Assembly (NCBI GenBank): GCA_002340095.1
Contig: DDKS01000027.1
Location: 1 to 55,610, forward strand
Direction of reading: 5' to 3'
DNA: 55,610 nucleotides
Source: Betaproteobacteria bacterium UBA2592
Lineage (GTDB): Bacteria > Pseudomonadota > Gammaproteobacteria > Burkholderiales > Rhodocyclaceae
Positions 25,359 through 33,602 of the stretch are shown piece by piece (position 1 is the first letter of the stretch; each line of letters opens with the position of its first letter). A program made the translations under genes and the position numbers. The notes under the pieces are model-generated. The model did no database searches. It saw only the letters and a list, made by a program, of their open reading frames with translations, and was not told where the DNA came from.

Positions 25359-26951
25359 ATGCTCAAGGTGATTCGTTACGACGTGCTGATCATCGGCAGT
25401 GGTCTGGCCGGCCAGTCGGCGGCCCTGCGCCTGGCCGATCATTGCAGGGTTGCCCTGGTGAGCAAGCGGGCGCTGGAAGACAGCGCTTCCAGCTGGGCCC
25501 AGGGCGGCATCGCCGCGGTTCTCGACGATCAAGACTCCATCGAAGCCCATATCCACGATACTTTCATCGCTGGCGCACACCTCAACCACCCCCAAGCCAC
25601 CCGTTTCGTGGTGGAAAATGGCCGCCGCGCCATCGAATGGTTGATCGAGCAGGGCGTGCCTTTCACCAAGGACGAATCTGGCTACCACCTGACCCGGGAA
25701 GGCGGCCACAGCGCCCGCCGGGTGATCCACGTGGCCGACGCCACGGGCCTGGCTGTGCAGGAAACCCTGACCCAGAAGGTGCGCCGGCATCCGAACATCG
25801 CCATCCTGGAAAACCACATCGCCATCGACCTGATCACCGGCACCAAGCTGGGCATGGCGGACAACCGCTGCTACGGCGCCTACGTCCTCGACAACAACAG
25901 CGGTGAGGTCCTGACCTTCGGCGCCGGCCACACCCTGATCGCCACCGGCGGCGCCGGCAAGGTCTATCTCTACACCACCAACCCGGACACTTCCACCGGT
26001 GACGGCATCGCCATGGCCTGGCGGGCGGGCTGCCGGGTGGCAAACATGGAGTTCATCCAGTTCCACCCCACCTGCCTCTACCACCCCCAGGCCAAATCCT
26101 TCCTGATTTCCGAAGCGGTGCGTGGCGAAGGTGGTCTGCTCAAGCTCCCGGACGGCACCCGCTTCATGCCGGAACACGATGAACGGGCCGAACTGGCGCC
26201 ACGGGACGTGGTGGCCCGGGCCATCGACTTCGAGATGAAGAAGCGCGGCCTCGACTGCGTCTTCCTGGACATCTCCCACAGGGGCGAAGCCTTCATCAAG
26301 GCCCACTTCCCCAACATCCACGCCCGCTGCCTGGAGCTGGGCATCGACATCACCCGGGAGCCCATCCCGGTAGTGCCGGCAGCCCATTACACCTGCGGCG
26401 GCATCGTCACCGACCTCAAGGCCCGCACCGGCATTCCCGGCCTCTATGCCGCCGGCGAAGCCTCCTGCTCCGGCCTGCATGGCGCCAACCGTCTGGCCTC
26501 CAATTCCCTGCTCGAATGTCTGGTGTTTTCCGAAGCCGCCGTGCAGGACATCCTCGCCCAACCCAGGCGCGCATTCCCCCAACTCCCCAGATGGGACGAG
26601 AGCCGGGTCACGGACGCGGACGAGGAAGTGGTGATCGCTCACAACTGGGATGAACTGCGCCGCTTCATGTGGGACTACGTGGGCATCGTGCGCACCACCA
26701 AGCGCCTGAAACGGGCCCAGCACCGCATCCGCCTGCTGATGCGGGAGATCGACGAGTTCTACGCCCACTTCCGGGTCAGCCACGACCTGATCGAGCTGCG
26801 CAACCTGGTGGTCACCGCCGACCTCATCGTGCGCTGCGCCCTGAAGCGCAGGGAAAGCCGGGGGCTGCACTACTCCCGGGACTACCCGGACATGCTGGCC
26901 AGGCCCCGCAACACGGTGCTGCGCCGTCACCTGCCCCGGCAGGCCGGCTAA
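25359..26951 (+). CDS. nadB: L-aspartate oxidase
   Basis: A 530-residue flavoenzyme that makes iminoaspartate for de novo NAD synthesis. The FAD Rossmann motif is VLIIGSGLAGQSAALRLA. SSWAQGGIAAV, FIQFHPTCLY and HGANRLASNSLLECLVF are the conserved active-site and flavin regions, and a helical C-terminal domain follows. nadA and nadC are not adjacent. It is divergent from rpoE, and its stop overlaps that of ygfX by 4 nt (convergent). Confidence 0.97.
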   Translation: MLKVIRYDVLIIGSGLAGQSAALRLADHCRVALVSKRALEDSASSWAQGGIAAVLDDQDSIEAHIHDTFIAGAHLNHPQATRFVVENGRRAIEWLIEQGVPFTKDESGYHLTREGGHSARRVIHVADATGLAVQETLTQKVRRHPNIAILENHIAIDLITGTKLGMADNRCYGAYVLDNNSGEVLTFGAGHTLIATGGAGKVYLYTTNPDTSTGDGIAMAWRAGCRVANMEFIQFHPTCLYHPQAKSFLISEAVRGEGGLLKLPDGTRFMPEHDERAELAPRDVVARAIDFEMKKRGLDCVFLDISHRGEAFIKAHFPNIHARCLELGIDITREPIPVVPAAHYTCGGIVTDLKARTGIPGLYAAGEASCSGLHGANRLASNSLLECLVFSEAAVQDILAQPRRAFPQLPRWDESRVTDADEEVVIAHNWDELRRFMWDYVGIVRTTKRLKRAQHRIRLLMREIDEFYAHFRVSHDLIELRNLVVTADLIVRCALKRRESRGLHYSRDYPDMLARPRNTVLRRHLPRQAG

Positions 26952-27373
26952 CTCCCGGCCCCGGAGCGGCTGCAGCAGCGCAGCCAGACCCGCAGGCGGC
27001 GCAAGGCCTCCGGCGCCGCCGCATCGACCGGCAGGACGAGCACCCGGTCCCCGCCGCCGCCCTCCTCCCGGAAACGCAGCACGCAGAGGCCCGGCAGGGC
27101 CAGCCCGCCGGGCCTCAGGGTGGCGGGATGCAGGCTGCCGTCCCGTTCAATGGCCAGACGGCCATCGGAGTACAGCTGCAGCCCCCCGGGCAATTGCGCC
27201 AGCTGCCGCCAGGCAAGCAAACCCGAAACCCCGAGACAGGCGAGCAGCGCCAGCCGTATTGCCCAGGGCCAGGGCGTCAACAGCCCCCCCAGGGCGGCCA
27301 GGGCATGGAGCAGCAGGATCAGGGCAGAAAAAAGGAGGGAGCGGTGCAGTTTGATGAAGAGGGGAAACTGCAC
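26948..27373 (-). CDS. YgfX-like small membrane protein
   Basis: A 141-residue protein with two N-terminal TM helices (about 13-33 and 36-55) and a short soluble C-terminal part (GGLQLYSDGRLAIERDG, typical of YgfX). In enterobacteria YgfX (CptA) pairs with SdhE. No sdhE is adjacent; the gene follows fabF on the same strand by 15 nt. The family call rests on topology and the GxLxLxxDG segment, and the function here is unknown. Confidence 0.7.
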   Translation of the reverse strand: MQFPLFIKLHRSLLFSALILLLHALAALGGLLTPWPWAIRLALLACLGVSGLLAWRQLAQLPGGLQLYSDGRLAIERDGSLHPATLRPGGLALPGLCVLRFREEGGGGDRVLVLPVDAAAPEALRRLRVWLRCCSRSGAGS

Positions 27374-27388
27374 CGCCGGAGAACGGGC

Positions 27389-28621
27389 TCAGACCCGCTT
27401 GAAGACCAGGGAGCCGTTGGTGCCGCCAAACCCGAAGTTGTTGTTCAGGGCCACCTCGATCTTCATGTCCCGGGCCGTGTTGGCGCAGTAATCCAGGTCG
27501 CACTCGGGATCCTGGTTGAAGATGTTGATGGTGGGCGGAGACACCTGATGGTGGATGGCCAGCACGGTGAACAGGGACTCGATGCCGCCGGCGCCCCCGA
27601 GCAGGTGGCCGGTCATGGACTTGGTGGAATTGACCACGAGCTTGTAAGCCGCATCGCCGAACGCCAGCTTGATGGCATCCGATTCATTCTTGTCCCCCAG
27701 GGGCGTGGAGGTGCCATGGGCGTTGAGGTACTGCACCTGATCCGGGTTAACGCCGGCATTCCGCAGAGCAGCCAGCATGCAGCGCCTGGGACCGTCGGCA
27801 TTGGGAGCCGTCATATGATAGGCATCGCCGCTCATGCCATAACCGGCCAGTTCGGCGTAGATCCTGGCGCCGCGTGCCCTGGCACGCTCGTATTCCTCGA
27901 GCACCAGGACACCAGCCCCCTCCCCCAGCACGAAGCCGTCCCGGTCCTTGTCCCAGGGGCGGCTGGCGGTGGCGGGATCGTCATTGCGGGTGGACAGGGC
28001 CCGGGCCGCACAGAAACCGCCCATGCCCAGAGGGGAGACGGTGGATTCGGCACCGCCGGCGATCATCACGTCCGCATCGCCGTACTCGATGATGCGGGCG
28101 GCCTCGCCGATGGAATGGGTACCGGTGGTGCAGGCCGTCACCAGGGCGATGTTGGGACCCTTGAAGCCATACTGGATGGAGAGATTGCCGGAGATCATGT
28201 TGATGATCGAGCCCGGCACGAAGAAGGGGGAAATCTTGCGCACCCCGGCGGCGTTGTATTCGTCCTTGGTCTCTTCGATCAAGGGCAGCCCGCCGATGCC
28301 GGAACCGATGCAGACCCCGATCCGCTCCGCATCGGGCTGCTCCTGGTCCAGCCCGGCGTCGCGCACGGCCTGGATGCCGGCTGCCATGCCGAAATGGATG
28401 AAGGTGTCCATGCGGCGCGCTTCCTTGGGAGAAAGGTAGGCGCCGATGTCAAAATTCTTGACCTCCCCGGCAATACGGGTGGGGAAGGTGGAAGCATCAA
28501 ACTTGGTGACTGCCCCGATACCGGAACGGCCGGCCAGGAGGTTCTGCCATGCTTCTTCAACGGTATTACCGACGGGGCTGACGATGCCCAGGCCGGTGAC
28601 GACGACTCTGCGACGTGCCAA
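27389..28621 (-). CDS. fabF: beta-ketoacyl-ACP synthase II
   Basis: A 410-residue condensing enzyme elongating acyl-ACP, including palmitoleate to vaccenate. The nucleophile is C164 in VTACTTGTHS; the histidines are in NAHGTSTPLGD and STKSMTGHLLG. I chose a TTG start at 28621: it sits 6 nt behind GGAG and gives MARRRVVVTGLG, the exact family N-terminus. The in-frame upstream TTG at 28633 lacks a good ribosome-binding site. It follows acpP across a 73-bp gap with a hairpin. Confidence 0.96.
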   Translation of the reverse strand: MARRRVVVTGLGIVSPVGNTVEEAWQNLLAGRSGIGAVTKFDASTFPTRIAGEVKNFDIGAYLSPKEARRMDTFIHFGMAAGIQAVRDAGLDQEQPDAERIGVCIGSGIGGLPLIEETKDEYNAAGVRKISPFFVPGSIINMISGNLSIQYGFKGPNIALVTACTTGTHSIGEAARIIEYGDADVMIAGGAESTVSPLGMGGFCAARALSTRNDDPATASRPWDKDRDGFVLGEGAGVLVLEEYERARARGARIYAELAGYGMSGDAYHMTAPNADGPRRCMLAALRNAGVNPDQVQYLNAHGTSTPLGDKNESDAIKLAFGDAAYKLVVNSTKSMTGHLLGGAGGIESLFTVLAIHHQVSPPTINIFNQDPECDLDYCANTARDMKIEVALNNNFGFGGTNGSLVFKRV

Positions 28622-28647
28622 GTTGCACTCCAATCAATACATAGACG

Positions 28648-28671
28648 GAGGCCGGCATCAAAGCCGGCCTC
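28648..28671 (-). repeat. stem-loop between acpP and fabF
   Basis: GAGGCCGGC (28648-28656) and GCCGGCCTC (28663-28671) form a 9-bp perfect stem with a 6-nt loop. No T-tract follows on either strand, so it is more likely an mRNA-stability or processing element at the acpP 3' end than a terminator. Confidence 0.7.
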
Positions 28672-28694
28672 ACGGGAGAGACAAGCCGAATGGA

Positions 28695-28931
28695 TTACTT
28701 CTTGTTGGCGAGGATGTAATCGATCGCCTGCTGGACATTGGTGATCTTTTCGGCCTCCTCGTCCGGGATCTCGCACTCGAACTCTTCCTCGAGGGCCATC
28801 ACCAGCTCGACGGTGTCCAGCGAATCCGCGCCCAGATCGTCCACGAAGGAAGACTCGTTCTTGATGTCCGCTTCGTTCACACCGAGCTGCTCGGCGACAA
28901 TCTTCTTGACGCGTTCAACGATGTTATCCAT
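28695..28931 (-). CDS. acpP: acyl carrier protein
   Basis: A 78-residue, highly acidic carrier with S37 in GADSLDTVEL as the phosphopantetheine attachment site. It shuttles acyl chains between the Fab enzymes and PlsX. The start is the ATG at 28931 behind AAGGAG. It sits between fabG and fabF, bounded by hairpins on both sides, consistent with the high and stable acpP mRNA seen in other bacteria. Confidence 0.98.
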   Translation of the reverse strand: MDNIVERVKKIVAEQLGVNEADIKNESSFVDDLGADSLDTVELVMALEEEFECEIPDEEAEKITNVQQAIDYILANKK

Positions 28932-28982
28932 TGAAAAAACTCCTTCCCTGATCGGGGATATGAAAAACTTGCTCAGTTTACC

Positions 28983-29017
28983 AAAACCGGGCTGACTGGA
29001 GAATCTTCCAGGCCCGG
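28983..29017 (-). terminator. terminator-like hairpin between fabG and acpP
   Basis: On the minus strand CCGGGC + CTGGA pair with TCCAG + GCCCGG (28987-29017), interrupted by a 3-nt bulge, and are followed by TTTT (28986-28983). It begins after the fabG stop and about 55 nt before acpP. It could end some transcripts after fabG (attenuation), with acpP also served by a nearby promoter, or mark a processing site. Confidence 0.55.
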
Positions 29018-29025
29018 CCACTACC

Positions 29026-29766
29026 TCAATCCATGAACATCCCACCGTTTACGTGCAGGGTGGTGCCCGTCACGTACGCGGCGCCGGGGGATGCCAGGAA
29101 GGCCACCGCCGCGGCGATGTCCTCGGGTGCCCCGAGGCGGGCGAGGGGAATATTACCCAAAAGCGAGGCTTTCTGTTCGTCGGAAAGCACCTTGGTCATG
29201 TCCGTGTCGATGAAACCCGGAGCGACGCAATTGACCGTGACGTTGCGGCTGCCCAGTTCCCGGGCCAGAGCCCGGGTCATGCCGGCCACGCCGGCCTTGG
29301 CGGCACAGTAGTTGGCCTGCCCCGGATTGCCGGCATGGCCGACCACGGAGGTGATGTTGATGATGCGCCCGCTGCGGGCCTTCATCATGCCGCGCATGAC
29401 CGCCTTGGAGAGGCGGAAGACGGCCTTGAGATTGGTGTCGATCACCGCATCCCACTCCTCGTCCTTCATGCGCATGGCCAGGTTGTCGCGGGTGATCCCG
29501 GCATTATTGACCAGGATGGAGACGGGCCCGAATTCCTTCTCGATACCGCTGATCAAGGCATCCACCTGGGCCTGGTCACGCACTTCCAGCACCTCACCCC
29601 GCCCCTGGGCACCGGCCTCAGCCAGGTAGGCGGAAATACGGCCTGCCCCTTCGGCGCTGGTGGCGGTGCCGATCACGGTGGCACCGAGACGGGCCAGTTC
29701 CAGGGCCACGGCCTTGCCGATACCCCGGGAAGCACCGGTCACGAGGGCGATTTGTCCTTGCAGCAT
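29026..29766 (-). CDS. fabG: 3-oxoacyl-ACP reductase
   Basis: A 246-residue NADPH-dependent SDR enzyme. The cofactor loop TGASRGIG is at 10-17, NNAG at 87-90, and catalytic S140, Y153 and K157 are in NITSVVG and YCAAK. I chose the ATG at 29766; the longer open frame overlaps fabD. It lies 4 nt after the fabD stop. Confidence 0.98.
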   Translation of the reverse strand: MLQGQIALVTGASRGIGKAVALELARLGATVIGTATSAEGAGRISAYLAEAGAQGRGEVLEVRDQAQVDALISGIEKEFGPVSILVNNAGITRDNLAMRMKDEEWDAVIDTNLKAVFRLSKAVMRGMMKARSGRIINITSVVGHAGNPGQANYCAAKAGVAGMTRALARELGSRNVTVNCVAPGFIDTDMTKVLSDEQKASLLGNIPLARLGAPEDIAAAVAFLASPGAAYVTGTTLHVNGGMFMD

Positions 29767-29770
29767 GGTC

Positions 29771-30697
29771 TTACTCCAGATTGAGATTGGCTTCGATGGC
29801 GGCCAGGTCGGCCAGGGCCACCCCATTGACACCATCGGCGCAGCGCTTGGTGAGGCCAGCCAGGACCTTGCCGGGACCGCATTCGGCCACCTGGGTGATG
29901 CCCATGCTGGCCATCTTCTGAATAGTCTCGACCCAGCGCACCGGGTTGTAAGCCTGACGCACCAGGGCGTCACGGATGCGGGCCGGATCGGTCTCGATGG
30001 CCACATCCACGTTGTTGACCACCGGGATGGCCGGTGCGCGGAGTTCCAGTTCCGCCAGACGCACGGCCAGCTTGTCGGCAGCGGGACGGATCAGGGAGGA
30101 ATGGAAGGGAGCGGACACCGGCAAGGCCACGGCGCGTTTGGCCCCCCGGGTCTTGCAGGCTTCCATGGCCCGCTCCACGGCAGCCTTGTGGCCGGCGATC
30201 ACGGTCTGGCCGGCGGCATTGAAGTTCACCGGCTCCACCACCTCGCCCTGGGCTGCTTCGGCACAGGCAGCGCGGATGCCGTCATCGTCCAGCCCGAGGA
30301 TGGCCGCCATGGCACCGGTTCCCAGGGGCACGGCTTCCTGCATGGCGGCGGCGCGCAGGCGCACCAGCGGCACCGCATCCTTGAACTCCAGCACCCCCGC
30401 CGCCACCAGGGCAGAATATTCACCCAGGCTGTGGCCGGCCACGGCAGCCGGCATGCCCCCCCCCTTCTCCCGCCACAGACGCCAGACGGCAATGCCGGCC
30501 GTGAGCATGATGGGCTGGGTATTGACGGTCTGGGCCAGCACTTCGGCCGGACCTTCGGCCACCATGGCCCACAGGTCGTCCCCCAGGGCCAGAGAAGCCT
30601 CGTCGAAGGTGGCACGCACCACCGGGGCCTCCCCGTAAGCGGCCATCATGCCCACGGACTGGGAGCCCTGACCCGGAAATACGAAAGCAAACGCCAT
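29771..30697 (-). CDS. fabD: malonyl-CoA:ACP transacylase
   Basis: A 308-residue acyltransferase that loads malonyl groups onto ACP. The N-terminal FVFPGQGSQ and the nucleophile S90 in AGHSLGEYSAL are diagnostic, with a later catalytic His in VSAPFHSSLI. It lies between fabH (11-nt gap) and fabG. Confidence 0.98.
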   Translation of the reverse strand: MAFAFVFPGQGSQSVGMMAAYGEAPVVRATFDEASLALGDDLWAMVAEGPAEVLAQTVNTQPIMLTAGIAVWRLWREKGGGMPAAVAGHSLGEYSALVAAGVLEFKDAVPLVRLRAAAMQEAVPLGTGAMAAILGLDDDGIRAACAEAAQGEVVEPVNFNAAGQTVIAGHKAAVERAMEACKTRGAKRAVALPVSAPFHSSLIRPAADKLAVRLAELELRAPAIPVVNNVDVAIETDPARIRDALVRQAYNPVRWVETIQKMASMGITQVAECGPGKVLAGLTKRCADGVNGVALADLAAIEANLNLE

Positions 30698-30708
30698 TGT
30701 CTTCCTCC

Positions 30709-31674
30709 TCAGAATTCGAACAGGACCGCACCCCAGGTGAAGCCGCCGCCCACCCCTTCGAGCAGGACCTTCTGCCCCCGCTGGATGCGTCCATCACGTA
30801 CCGCCTCATCCAGTGCCAGGGGCACCGAAGCGGCGGAGGTGTTGCCATGGCGGTCCACGGTCACCACCACTTTTTCCCTGGGCAGTCCCATCTTCTTGCC
30901 GGTCGCCTCGATGATGCGGATGTTGGCCTGATGGGGAATGAGCCAGTCCAGCTGGCTGGTGCCGATGCCGGCAGCGGTGCAGCATTCCTCGGCCACCTCG
31001 GCCAGGACCCGCACCGCCATCTTGAACACCGCCTGGCCTTCCATGCGCAGGAAGGGGTCGCCGGTGATCTGGCCGCCCGCCACATGGCCGGGCACGGACA
31101 GGATATCCACCTGGCTGCCGTCCGCGTGCAGTGCGGTGGCCAGGATGCCGGGCCTGTCGGAAGCTTCCAGCACCACGGCGCCGGCCCCATCCCCGAACAA
31201 CACACAGGTGCCGCGATCCTGCCAATCGAGGATGCGCGAGAAGGTCTCGGCCCCCACCACCAGCGCCTTGCGATGACTGCCGGAACGGATGAACTTGTCG
31301 GCCACGGTCAGGGCATAGACGAAACCGCTGCAAACGGCCTGGACATCGAAGGCTGTGGCGCCCTTGTTGCCCAGCAGGCCCTGCAGCAGGCAGGCGGTGC
31401 TGGGAAAAATGTAATCGGGCGTGGAAGTGGCTACGATGATCAGATCCAGTTCGGCAGCATCGACGCCCGCCATGGCCAGTGCCTTGCGGGCAGCCTCGGC
31501 GGCCATGCGGCTGGACGTCTGACCGGTTTCGGCCAGATGACGGAAGCGAATGCCGGTCCTGGCCGTGATCCATTCATCGCTGGTATCGATGCCGCGCGCC
31601 ACCAGCTCATCATTGCTGACCGGATGGCCGGGCAGATGGCTGCCCACGCCGGCCAGGCGGGAATAGATGCCCAT
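30709..31674 (-). CDS. fabH: beta-ketoacyl-ACP synthase III
   Basis: A 321-residue enzyme that initiates fatty-acid synthesis from acetyl-CoA and malonyl-ACP. The nucleophile is C115 in VQAVCSGFVYAL; the catalytic His and Asn are in IPHQANIRI and HGNTSAASV. The C-terminal GGGFTWGAVLFEF is typical. Its ATG overlaps the plsX stop (TGATG at 31672-31676). Confidence 0.98.
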   Translation of the reverse strand: MGIYSRLAGVGSHLPGHPVSNDELVARGIDTSDEWITARTGIRFRHLAETGQTSSRMAAEAARKALAMAGVDAAELDLIIVATSTPDYIFPSTACLLQGLLGNKGATAFDVQAVCSGFVYALTVADKFIRSGSHRKALVVGAETFSRILDWQDRGTCVLFGDGAGAVVLEASDRPGILATALHADGSQVDILSVPGHVAGGQITGDPFLRMEGQAVFKMAVRVLAEVAEECCTAAGIGTSQLDWLIPHQANIRIIEATGKKMGLPREKVVVTVDRHGNTSAASVPLALDEAVRDGRIQRGQKVLLEGVGGGFTWGAVLFEF

Positions 31675-32708
31675 CAGACGCTTTCCTCCACGACTTGTTG
31701 CTGGGATTGCAGTTCCGCCAGCTTGGCGGCGATCCGCTCCAGCACATTGTTGCTGGCGGCTTCATAGGCGCGGGTGATGGCCTGCTCGAAGGCATAGGCA
31801 TCCGCAGAACCATGGCTCTTGACACTGACACCCCGGAGGCCGAGCAGGCTGGCGCCGTTGTAGACCCGGTGATCGACCCGGGCCTTGAAGCGCCGGAGCA
31901 CGGGCAGGGCCGCCAGGGCGGCAAGCTTGGTCAACGGATTGCGGCCGAACTCCTGCTTGAGGAAGGTGGACAGCATCTGGGCCAGCCCCTCGGAAGTCTT
32001 GAGTGCCACATTGCCCACGAAACCGTCGCACACCACCACGTCGGCATCGCCCTTGTAGATGCCATCCCCCTCCACGTTGCCGACGAAATTGAGGCCGGAA
32101 TCCTTGAGCAGTTCGGCCGCCCGCTTGACCACCTCGTTGCCCTTGATGTCTTCCTCGCCGATGTTGAGCAGGCCCACCCGGGGACGCTCCAGATGATCCA
32201 CCGCTGCCGCCAGCATGGCGCCCATGATGCCGAACTGGCGCAGATGCTCGGCTTCGCAGTCCACGTTGGCGCCCAGATCCAGCATGTGCACATGACCGGT
32301 CATGGTGGGCAGCACGGTACAGATGGCGGGCCGGTCGATGCCCGGCAGCATCTTCAGCACGAAACGGGAAATGGCCATCAAGGCCCCGGTGTTGCCGGCC
32401 GAAACGCAGGCCTGCGCCTCCCCTTCCTTGACCAGATCGATGGCGACCCGCATGGAAGAGTCCTTCTTGTTGCGCAGGGCCAGGGCGGGTCCCTCGTCCA
32501 TCGCCACCACCTGACTGGCATGGCGCAGGGTGCAGCGTCGGGAGATATCGGCAGGGAAGGAGGCCAGCAGCGGACGGATCAGGGACTCCTGACCCACCAG
32601 CACCACGCAGGCATCGGGATGACGGCGCAGGAAGGCGAGCGCGGCCGGCACGGTAACGGAGGGACCATGATCCCCCCCCATGCAGTCGATGGCAATCGTA
32701 TGAGACAT
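31674..32708 (-). CDS. plsX: phosphate acyltransferase PlsX
   Basis: A 344-residue enzyme converting acyl-ACP to acyl-phosphate for phosphatidate synthesis. Its N-terminal IAIDCMGGDHGP motif and VSAGNTGALMAISRF are diagnostic. I start at ATG 32708, since the in-frame codon before it is a TTG with no ribosome-binding site. A terminator-like hairpin lies in the 79-nt gap behind rpmF, so plsX-fab expression may be partly uncoupled from rpmF. Confidence 0.97.
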   Translation of the reverse strand: MSHTIAIDCMGGDHGPSVTVPAALAFLRRHPDACVVLVGQESLIRPLLASFPADISRRCTLRHASQVVAMDEGPALALRNKKDSSMRVAIDLVKEGEAQACVSAGNTGALMAISRFVLKMLPGIDRPAICTVLPTMTGHVHMLDLGANVDCEAEHLRQFGIMGAMLAAAVDHLERPRVGLLNIGEEDIKGNEVVKRAAELLKDSGLNFVGNVEGDGIYKGDADVVVCDGFVGNVALKTSEGLAQMLSTFLKQEFGRNPLTKLAALAALPVLRRFKARVDHRVYNGASLLGLRGVSVKSHGSADAYAFEQAITRAYEAASNNVLERIAAKLAELQSQQQVVEESV

Positions 32709-32736
32709 CAAGGATGCACGAACCTAAATTGCGCGC

Positions 32737-32774
32737 AAAAGAAAAGGCAGGCAGTCCAGGAAGAACTGCCTGCC
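32737..32774 (-). terminator. intrinsic-terminator-like hairpin between rpmF and plsX
   Basis: GGCAGGCAGT and ACTGCCTGCC (32774-32765 and 32755-32746) form a perfect 10-bp stem with a 9-nt loop. On the minus strand it is followed by CTTTTCTTTT, a fair U-tract. It lies 13 nt after the rpmF stop and about 38 nt before plsX, in the direction of the operon. Confidence 0.7.
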
Positions 32775-32787
32775 CGATGGCGAGTGA

Positions 32788-32967
32788 TTATTCGCCCTTG
32801 GTCTTCAGGACCTTGCGGCCCCGGTAGAAGCCACTGGGGGAAATGTGGTGGCGCAGGTGCGTCTCACCGGTGGTGGGCTCCACGGCCAGGGGAGGAGCGC
32901 TGAGGAAATCGTGGGCGCGATGCATGCCGCGCTTGGAGGGGGACTTCTTGTTCTGTTGAACGGCCAT
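32788..32967 (-). CDS. rpmF: 50S ribosomal protein L32
   Basis: A 59-residue protein beginning MAVQQNKKSPSKRGMHRAHD and ending in the LKTKGE segment, the standard bacterial L32. It is basic and of family length. The ATG at 32967 is 8 nt behind AGGAG. The gene is too short for most ORF filters. It lies between yceD and plsX, the classic yceD-rpmF-plsX-fab order that links ribosome and lipid synthesis. Confidence 0.97.
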   Translation of the reverse strand: MAVQQNKKSPSKRGMHRAHDFLSAPPLAVEPTTGETHLRHHISPSGFYRGRKVLKTKGE

Positions 32968-32989
32968 TTATAAAACTCCTAATAAACAA

Positions 32990-33484
32990 TCAATTAAGCT
33001 TTGTCTTCAGCGCCGCCAGGGCAGCAAAGGGATGGGACTCATCTCCCGCTTCCGCTGCGGCAGGCGGACTGCATGCCTCGTGACGCGGCGCCACCGGCAA
33101 AGCCAGCAGGATCTCGTCCTCGACCAGCACCCTGACATCCAGACTGCCGGACACGGGGAGAAAATCCACGCTGTCGTCTTCCAGCTCCTCCTGGGTGGGC
33201 TCGCTATCCGCAGAAACCAGCTCCAGCAGGCTGTCGATTTCCAACCTCTGCTCCACTACGCCAAGACAGCGCTGGCAGATCAGGGGCAGGGCCCCACCCA
33301 CCTCGAGACGCAGACGGGGCTGCCCCCGTTCCCCGCGCACACCTTGCAGCCGGTACTCCACCTTCCCCGCCACCTGAGTGACCAGATCATGCAGACGCGG
33401 CAACTCCGCCAATTCCAGAAAACCTTCCAGCAGCCTGGCTTCGCGGACGAAACGGTGGGCGTCGATCTCAAGCTGTTGCGACAT
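32990..33484 (-). CDS. yceD: YceD (DUF177) family protein
   Basis: A 164-residue protein with the DUF177 Cys motif in PLICQRCLG and an acidic middle. YceD-family proteins are implicated in 23S rRNA or large-subunit biogenesis and almost always precede rpmF. The ATG has no Shine-Dalgarno (CGCGCCCCT precedes it). A good promoter (TTGACT-17-TATCAT) ends only 9 nt upstream, so the mRNA is probably leaderless or nearly so. It heads the rpmF-plsX-fab operon. Confidence 0.93.
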   Translation of the reverse strand: MSQQLEIDAHRFVREARLLEGFLELAELPRLHDLVTQVAGKVEYRLQGVRGERGQPRLRLEVGGALPLICQRCLGVVEQRLEIDSLLELVSADSEPTQEELEDDSVDFLPVSGSLDVRVLVEDEILLALPVAPRHEACSPPAAAEAGDESHPFAALAALKTKLN

Positions 33485-33493
33485 AGGGGCGCG

Positions 33494-33522
33494 ATGATAT
33501 TATTTTTGGCTTCACAAGTCAA
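33494..33522 (-). promoter_or_regulatory. promoter of the yceD-rpmF-plsX-fab operon
   Basis: On the minus strand TTGACT (33522-33517) and TATCAT (33499-33494) are separated by exactly 17 bp. The -10 ends 9 nt before the yceD ATG, leaving a 5' UTR of roughly 0-3 nt. This is one of the best-matching sigma-70 promoters in the window. Confidence 0.8.
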
Positions 33523-33602
33523 AGCGCCAAAGCACTCGAAAAAAACCGGCTAAGGCGTTGTGCGACTTCTCCTTTCCGTCCGAGCACCCGGATCATCTTT
33601 TC

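Noticed and set aside
25257..26930. 557-codon minus-strand ORF
   Set aside because: Antisense to nadB; typical shadow of GC-rich third positions.
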